In this document: one piece after another, positions 58,590 to 64,000 of the stretch
Position numbering within the stretch: position 1 is the stretch's first letter
Layout: each line of letters opens with the position of its first letter
DNA from: Magnolia sinica
Taxonomy: Eukaryota; Streptophyta; Magnoliopsida; Magnoliales; Magnoliaceae
Reading direction: 5' to 3'
NCBI RefSeq assembly: GCF_029962835.1
Contig: NC_080573.1
Location: 36,635,001 to 36,699,000 of the forward strand
DNA: 64,000 nt
The notes under the pieces: generated by a model
What the model saw: the letters and a program-made list of their open reading frames with translations, nothing else
Database searches by the model: none
What the model was told of the DNA's origin: nothing
Program-made: the position numbers and the translations under genes

Positions 58590-59055
58590 ACTGTTAGGCC
58601 CACCACGCTGTAAACATGCACAAAATAAAACATATACATCATAGCGGGCCCACGCATCGGCATCTAGTACATCCACCGAGGAGTCCCACGCATGGTGGGA
58701 CCCAATGATCAATGAAGGTTTCATGTGTGGGCGTCCTTACCCCACCGATTTTGTGCGATGTGGCCCACCTAGGATCTGGATCTACCGTACTAGTGGGCTC
58801 ATCCCCTAAAATGATCTAAAAAAAAAAATGGATAGAAGGGTGGATATAACACAGAACTCATGGCAGGCCCGAGGGTTTTCAACAGCAAGCGTTGAACTCC
58901 ACTGTTTTGTGCAGTGTGGCTGTTTGAGTTTTGAATCTGTCTCGTGATGAATGGTGTAGATATAAAATACATAGATCAAGTGGGGCCCACAAGGTGGCCT
59001 CACACCTGCAGCCCATACACGCTGCTACTCGATGCGTGCAACCTTGCACGCTGTT
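58590..59055. mobile_element. Fold-back (palindromic) MITE-like element
   Basis: Family words GGGCCCACGCATCGG, GTGGCCCACCTAGGATCTGG, ATCTGTCTCGTGATGAATGG and GGGGCCCACAAGG are arranged as in the other fold-back copies. It adjoins the break in the copia 5' LTR. Confidence 0.4.
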
Positions 59056-59399
59056 TAGGGTGATCTACTGTGCACTTGACATCTCAGCGCTTCTACATCC
59101 TTGTAATCGGTTAGATCTCTCCGTTTTTTCTTTATTCTCTTATTGTTTATCCACTCCTGCGTAAGTGAAGAAGGTTTGATCCAAGTGATGTGTGCTTATG
59201 ATTGGTTATAACGTTCTACTTCATAGTGGATTGTTAATCTAGACGAGGTCCCATGGTTTTTACCTCTTTGAGGGTTTTCCACGTAAAAATCTCTTATGTC
59301 ATGTAGTTTATGCTTTAATTTATTTCATTGCTTTATTATCCCATAATTCTGGTATTTTGGGAGGCAAGATCCTAAGGTTTTTATGCAACGCCCCTAACA
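59056..59399 (+). repeat. Truncated 5' LTR of the copia element
   Basis: 59061 onward matches 63854 onward in the 3' LTR. The ~435 bp that should precede it (63419-63850, containing the repeated words and the TATA box) are missing and replaced by fold-back sequence. It ends ...CCCCTAACA before the PBS. Confidence 0.85.
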
Positions 59400-59402
59400 A
59401 AG

Positions 59403-59414
59403 TGGTATCAAAGC
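59403..59414 (+). other. PBS of the copia element, initiator tRNA-Met type
   Basis: TGGTATCAAAGC differs at one base from the standard TGGTATCAGAGC. Confidence 0.85.
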
Positions 59415-59474
59415 GTTCAGGTTGGTTGAACGGAGTGGGATCAGTTTGGAATTATAGAAGGTGGCTCATCAAGG

Positions 59475-60250
59475 ATGATCAGTCTCAATGGTTCTAACTG
59501 GACCATATAAAAGGCTAAGATAGAGGACTTGCTTTATTGCAAGAACTTGTATTCTCCAATTCAAGGCATATCAACAAAATCAAAGGATATGACAGATGTT
59601 GATTGGAAGAAATTGGACTAGAAGGCGGTGGGGTTTATTAGATAATGGTTGGACGATTCCGTATTCCACCATGTGTCCACAGAAACCTTAGCTGCTAGCC
59701 TATGACTGAAATTGCAAGGGTTGTATGAGAGGAAGACAGCCGGCAATAAGACTTGTCTGATAAGATGACTTGTGAATCTCAAGTTCAAAGTTGGTGGTTC
59801 TGTGGCTAAGCACATGAATGAAGTCAACAATATATTGAACCAGCTCTTCGTTATGAAGATGGTCCTGGGCGATGAATTACAAGCTTTGTTATTGCTTAGC
59901 TCATTGCCTGATAGCTGGGAGACATTGGTGGTGTCTCTAAGTAACTCTACACTAGATGAAAAGGTATCCATGGAACAGGTAACTAGCTGTCTCTTCAATG
60001 AGGAGACAAGGAGGAAGTGTCAGGGGTCTACTCAGTAAGAGTTCCTTGTAAAACAGGAACGGGGGAGAAGAAAGAACAGAAAGGGCGGGAAGGCCCAAGA
60101 TAAATCAAGAGGCAAGTCGAGTACAAGGAAAGATGTTGAATGCTGGAATTGTGGAAAGAATGACCACTATAAGCATGAATGTCCTAAGAATAAGAATGAC
60201 AAGAAAGGAAAAGGAAAAAGAAAGGAGAAGGAAGATGAATCAGATTCCAC
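59475..60250 (+). pseudogene. gag: Copia gag with zinc knuckle (degenerate)
   Basis: From MISLNGSNWTI through DVDWKKLD and LNLKFKVGG-type core (VGGSVAKHMNEVNNILNQL, LLLSSLPDSWETLVVSLSNS) to the CCHC knuckle CWNCGKNDHYKHEC (60141-60182). At least five in-frame stops before 59770 and another at 60036, all in one frame. Confidence 0.9.
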
Positions 60251-60735
60251 CGTGGTCGCTTCAGATAACGACATTGTAGTTATTCTTTTTGCAGATTATG
60301 ATATTTGTCTCACGGCTAAGAGTCAGGACACCGACTGGGTGATAGACTCGGGAGCCTTATTTCATGTGACTCCACACAAGGATTTCTTCACAAGCTATAA
60401 GTCAGGTTACTTTGGGACTGTGAAGATGGGAAACTTTTGCGTATCGAAGATCGTAGGGGTCAGTGATAATTGTGTGAAGACCGATGTAAGCTGCACATTG
60501 GTTCTAAGGGATGTGAGGCACATTCCAGATCTTCACCTCAACTTGATGTCGACGGGAAGGTTGGATGATGATGGCTATGAAAGTCGATTTGTTGGTGGGC
60601 GTTGGAAGCTCATCAAGGGTTTATTGATCGCAGTCAGAGGAAAGAAGTATTGCACTCTTTACAAGGTAAAGTGTCAGTGTGTACAAGGGTGGGTTGAACG
60701 CAGCGAAAGATTTAGCTATCGACATGTGGCATAGG
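60251..60735 (+). pseudogene. pol: Copia aspartic protease region (degenerate)
   Basis: Same frame as gag. DTDWVIDSGALFHVTPHKDF carries the DSG active site (family has DSGAS; here DSGAL). RDVRHIPDLHLNLMSTGRLD follows. A frameshift near 60690 puts the pre-integrase segment in another frame. Confidence 0.9.
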
Positions 60736-61581
60736 CGTCTAGGCCACATTAGTGAAAAATAGCTTTAATTACTAGCAAAGAAGCGGCTCCTTCTAGACGT
60801 AACAAGTATACCTCTCAAAACCTGTATTGATTGTTTATCACAGAAACAACATAGAGTTTCATTTGTTAAAACTGCTTCTCATGTTAATAAAGTGCATGCA
60901 TTAGATTTGGTTTATTATGATATTTGTGATCTTATGAGAATAAAAACCTTGGGTGGGCCATTATATTTTGTCACTTTTATAGATGATGCATCTAGGAGGG
61001 TTTGGGTTTATGCTTTGAAATCCAAGGACGAGGTCTTTAGTGTGTTTAAATTGTTTCATGCTATGGTCGAGAGAGAGACAGGTAGATCATTGAAGTGCAT
61101 CCGCACTGACAATGATGACGAATACATTGGTGACTTTCATGATCATTGTAAGCCCCTGGGTATACGACATGAATAGACGGTTCCCAAGACCCCCCAACAT
61201 AATGGTGTGGTTGAGCGAATAAATTGCACAATTGTAGAGAGAATCAGATGCATTTTATCCCATGCGAAGTTGCCCAAGACGTTCTGGGGAGAAGCAATGC
61301 ACACGACAGTGTATTTGATAAACAGGTCTCTATTAACCCCGTTGAATGGAGAAGTACCTAAGAAGGTGTGGACTGGACAAGATCCATCGTACAGTCATCT
61401 CAGGGTGTTTGGATGCAGGGCATTCATTCACGTACTAAAGGACGAGAGGTCAAAGCTCGATATGAAGATCAGACAGTGTGTGTTCTTGGGGTACAGTGAT
61501 GAAAAGTTCGGTTGCAGATTGAGGGATCTGACCGAGAAGAAACTCGTCAGGAGCAGAGATGTGATATTCTTTGAAGATTAA
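60700..61581 (+). pseudogene. pol: Copia integrase (degenerate)
   Basis: The pre-integrase segment IDMWHRRLGHISEK...CIDCLSQKQH gives the HHCC zinc site. The core has YYDICDLMRIKTLGGPLYFV, CIRTDNDDEYIG and TPQHNGVVERIN, i.e. the DDE triad (family usually HSDICGPM and NGGEY). The C-terminal part has VFGCRAFIHVLKDERSKLD and VRSRDVIFFED. Stops lie near 60760 and at 61174. Confidence 0.92.
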
Positions 61582-61639
61582 TGTATAAAAGATATTTGTA
61601 AACCAAAGAAGAACTAGCCTAGTTCAAGTGAGCTAGAGG

Positions 61640-62870
61640 ACATGGATCCGATTATTCCTCCCGTGATGCCTGATGACGGGGGAGTATAGTAAGGTGCAGA
61701 GGATGAGGGAGTTCCTATAGAAGATGAATCGGGGAAGCAGCCCCCACTTGATCCACCTGTTGAGTCACAGGTGAAGAGGTCATCTAGGGACAGACATCTA
61801 TCCAAGAGGTACTCGCTGCATGAGTACATTATGCTCACTGATGGGAGAGACTCAGAAGATTATTCTGAGGCTCTAGCTGACGAGCACAAGGGGGAGTGGT
61901 TGAAAGCTATGCAAGAGGAGATGAAATCCTTGCATAAGAAACCACACCTATAATATGGTGAAATTGCCTAAGGGCAAGAAAGCTCCGAGCAACAAGTGGG
62001 TGTTCAGAAAGAAGATTGAGAAGAAGAATTCACAGACGAGGTTCAAGGCTAGACTTGTGGTGAAAGGGTTCGGTCAGAGGAAAAGGTATAAACTTCTAGG
62101 AGATACTCTCACTAGTGGTGAGGATGACATCCATATGAGTGTTGCTTGGGTTGACGGCTAGCATGGATCTAGAGATAGAGCAGTTAGATGTTAAAACGGC
62201 CTTTTTCCATGGTGACATGGAAGAAGAGATTTATATGCACCAACTAGAGGGGTTTGAAGTTAAGGGCAAAGAGCATATGGTATGTAGGCTGAGGAAGAGC
62301 TTGTATGGGTTGAAATAAGCTCCACGGAAATGGTACAAGAAGTTCGACTTGTTCATGTTAAAGCATGGATATGATAGAATAAAGTTGGACCCCCGTGTGG
62401 TCACGCGCAAGTTCTCAGATGGTGATTTCTTAGTTCTGCTATTATACGTTGATGACATGATCATCATGGAAAAACACATCAAGAAGTTTAACAGGCTAAA
62501 ACAGGAGTTGGACAAGTCGTTCGCGATGAAAGACTTGGGCCCAGCTAAGCAGATCCTAAGAATGGAGGTAACCCGTGACAGAAGCAGCAGGAAGCTTTGG
62601 CTGTCACAAGAGCAATATATTGAGAAAGTCCTAGAGTAGTTCAATATGAATGTAGCGAAGCCGGTCAGTACTCCACTAGATGGTCACTTTAGATTGAGCG
62701 ACATGCAATGTCCCAAGATGAAGGTAGAGGTGGATGAGATGCAGAAAATACCCTACGCGTCAGCAGTAGGAAGTTTAATGTATGCTATGGTGTGTACGCA
62801 CCCAGATATAGCATATGTGGTTGGTGTTGTCAGCTGGTATCTTTCCAATCCTGACAAAGAGCGTTAGGCA
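61640..62870 (+). pseudogene. pol: Copia reverse transcriptase (degenerate)
   Basis: RSSRDRHLSKRYSLHEYIML leads in. The RT begins EWLKAMQEEMKSLHK, NKWVFRKKIEKKN and QLDVKTAFFHGDMEEEIYMH, with active site LLLYVDDMIIM and MKDLGPAKQILRMEV. Frame changes near 61950, 62100-62170; stops include KSLYGLK-stop-APRKW near 62316 and 62637. Confidence 0.92.
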
Positions 62871-63420
62871 GCTGTGAAATGGATATTGCGGTATCTAAGA
62901 GGCTCATCCAGGTTGAGCCTATGCTATGGTGATGGAAAACCTGTGTTAAAGGGCTACACAGATGCAGATATGGTAGGTGACATAGACTCCAGGAAGTCTA
63001 CATTAGGATTCATGTTCACGTTTGCAGGGGAAGCAGTCTCTTGGTAGAGTAAGCTATAGAAGGTTGTAGCATTGTCGACGATAGAGGCTGAGTACATTGC
63101 AGTCATGCTTTTGATGAAGAGATTCTACAAGAACTTAGCTTAAAGTAGGAATAACATGTGGTCTATTGTGATAGTCAAAGTACTATACACTTGAGCACAA
63201 ATCCAAGTCAGCATTCCAAGTCGAAGCACATAGAGAATCGGTATCACTGGATCAGGGATACTTTGGAACAAAAAGTGTTACAGCTTGAGAAGGTCCACAT
63301 GGATGATAATGGGTCAGACATGATGACTAAGGCTTTGCTCAAGGGCAAATTTGAGGTTTGTAGAAACCTGGGTGGCTTGAAGATGGTGGATTTCTCCTGG
63401 GTCGAAAAGGGAGATATTTG
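62871..63420 (+). pseudogene. pol: Copia RNase H (degenerate)
   Basis: AAVKWILRYLRGSSRLSLCY, GYTDADMVGDIDSRKSTLGF, ALSTIEAEYIAV and VYCDSQSTIHLSTNP, then HIENRYHWIRD and TKALLKGKFEVCRNLGGL, the usual C-terminus. Two stops in W-stop-SKL-stop-K near 63045-63060 sit where the family has Gln. Confidence 0.92.
63405..63418 (+). other. PPT of the copia element
   Basis: AAAAGGGAGATATT directly before the 3' LTR. Confidence 0.75.
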
Positions 63421-64000
63421 ATGGAGATTTTTTCTCCTTAAGCTCGACCAGTCGAGTGCCTCGCACGACCAATCGAGGGTGGTGCTCGACTAGTCGAGTG
63501 GTGCTCAACTCAAAGTCCAGCGACTAATTGAGTTTATTCTTTTATATTGCTCGACCAGTCGAGGAGTCTGCTCAACCGGTCAAAGCTCTGCTCGACCAGT
63601 TGAGGTTAAGTAGATTCATGTCCGGATTTTATGCGGAGTGAGTAAATTTGAGGCAGTTTTTGCTATGGTACGTAAAGGAGTTGTTTAAACTATAAATAGG
63701 GGTTCCTAGGACTTTTTTAGGTAATGCAAGAGAGTTTCCTAAAGCTTTACAAGAGTTTGCTAAAGGGTTTAGGGCTATCAAAGGTGTGAGAGAGAGAAAA
63801 AAAAAAGAGAGAGAGAGAGGAAGCTTGTGGAAGGGAGGTTATGCTCGTAGAGGTGATGTACTGTGCACTAGACATTTCAACGCTTCTACGTCCTTGTAAT
63901 CGGTTAGATCTCTCCATTTTTTCTTTATTCTCTTATTGTTTATCCACTCCTGCGTGAGTGAAGAAGGTTTGATCCAAACGGTGTGTGCTTGTGATCGGTT
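63419..64000 (+). repeat. 3' LTR of the copia element (incomplete, runs off the window)
   Basis: Begins TGATGGAG. U3 (63440-63610) contains six or seven variants of CTCGACCAGTCGAG; a TATA box TATAAATAGG is at 63691-63700. From 63854 it matches the truncated 5' LTR. Confidence 0.9.

Larger units (their letters stand above)
59056..64000 (+). mobile_element. Tnt1/Tork-like Ty1/copia retrotransposon (5' LTR truncated, 3' LTR cut by window)
   Basis: Order gag - protease - integrase - RT - RNase H (copia order), bounded by a partial 5' LTR with PBS and by a PPT and 3' LTR. The reading frame changes at least four times and carries many stops, so the copy is dead. Integrase and protease wording is close to the TNT1-94 type. 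Confidence 0.93.

Overview
This is a plant nuclear window, almost entirely made of transposable elements. It contains plant Ty3/gypsy and Ty1/copia retrotransposons, fold-back MITE-like elements, long AT microsatellites and one plant-type protein gene. The abundant short words GTGGGCCCCACC and TGATGTATGT, dispersed through dozens of repeats, remind me of magnoliid genomes; that placement is an impression, not a demonstration. I see no bacterial, organellar, rRNA or tRNA genes.

Layout. 1-9.5 kb is repeat-derived and non-coding: a possible LTR fragment with a TATA box, a minisatellite at 4.1-4.6 kb, and four palindromic fold-back elements between 4.8 and 6.8 kb. The only host gene I support is at 9581-10783 (minus), an intronless 400-residue Ser-rich plant-specific protein of unknown function. 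It has a TATA box, a pyrimidine-rich start region and a start-stop uORF. Three more fold-back elements fill 11.45-12.9 kb.

12909-41756 is one very large nested structure. The outer layer is a solo LTR of an unusual family with ~6.2-kb LTRs (TG...CA ends, target duplication GTTGG). Into it were inserted, separately and each with its own perfect 5-bp target duplication: a 3.1-kb solo LTR of a Tekay/Del-like chromovirus (14231-17338, CTACA); a second giant solo LTR in the opposite orientation (18001-24187, CTATG); and a complete 13.4-kb copy of the Tekay-like chromovirus on the minus strand (27994-41385, GCTTT). The complete copy has two LTRs, an initiator-Met PBS, a PPT, a gag-pol frame with stops but no frameshift, and an extra gene between the 5' LTR and gag. 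A third giant solo LTR (45160-49322, ACATA) sits inside a decayed Tat-like Ty3 element at about 43-51.4 kb. Its uninterrupted sequence shows what the chromovirus insertion site looked like before insertion.

51.4-55.1 kb holds decayed retroelement non-coding repeats, a minus-strand plant-mobile-domain (PMD) pseudogene and a PBS/LTR end. 55146-55693 is a TIR element. 56.45-57.8 kb is a distant relative of the giant LTR. 59.06 kb to the window end is a Tnt1/Tork-like Ty1/copia element on the plus strand, with a truncated 5' LTR and a 3' LTR running off the window.

Functionally, nothing apart from the host gene looks able to act today: every retroelement frame carries stops or frameshifts. The interest lies in the nested insertion history, the giant LTR family with short reading frames shared between copies, and the extra non-gag-pol genes carried by the retroelements.
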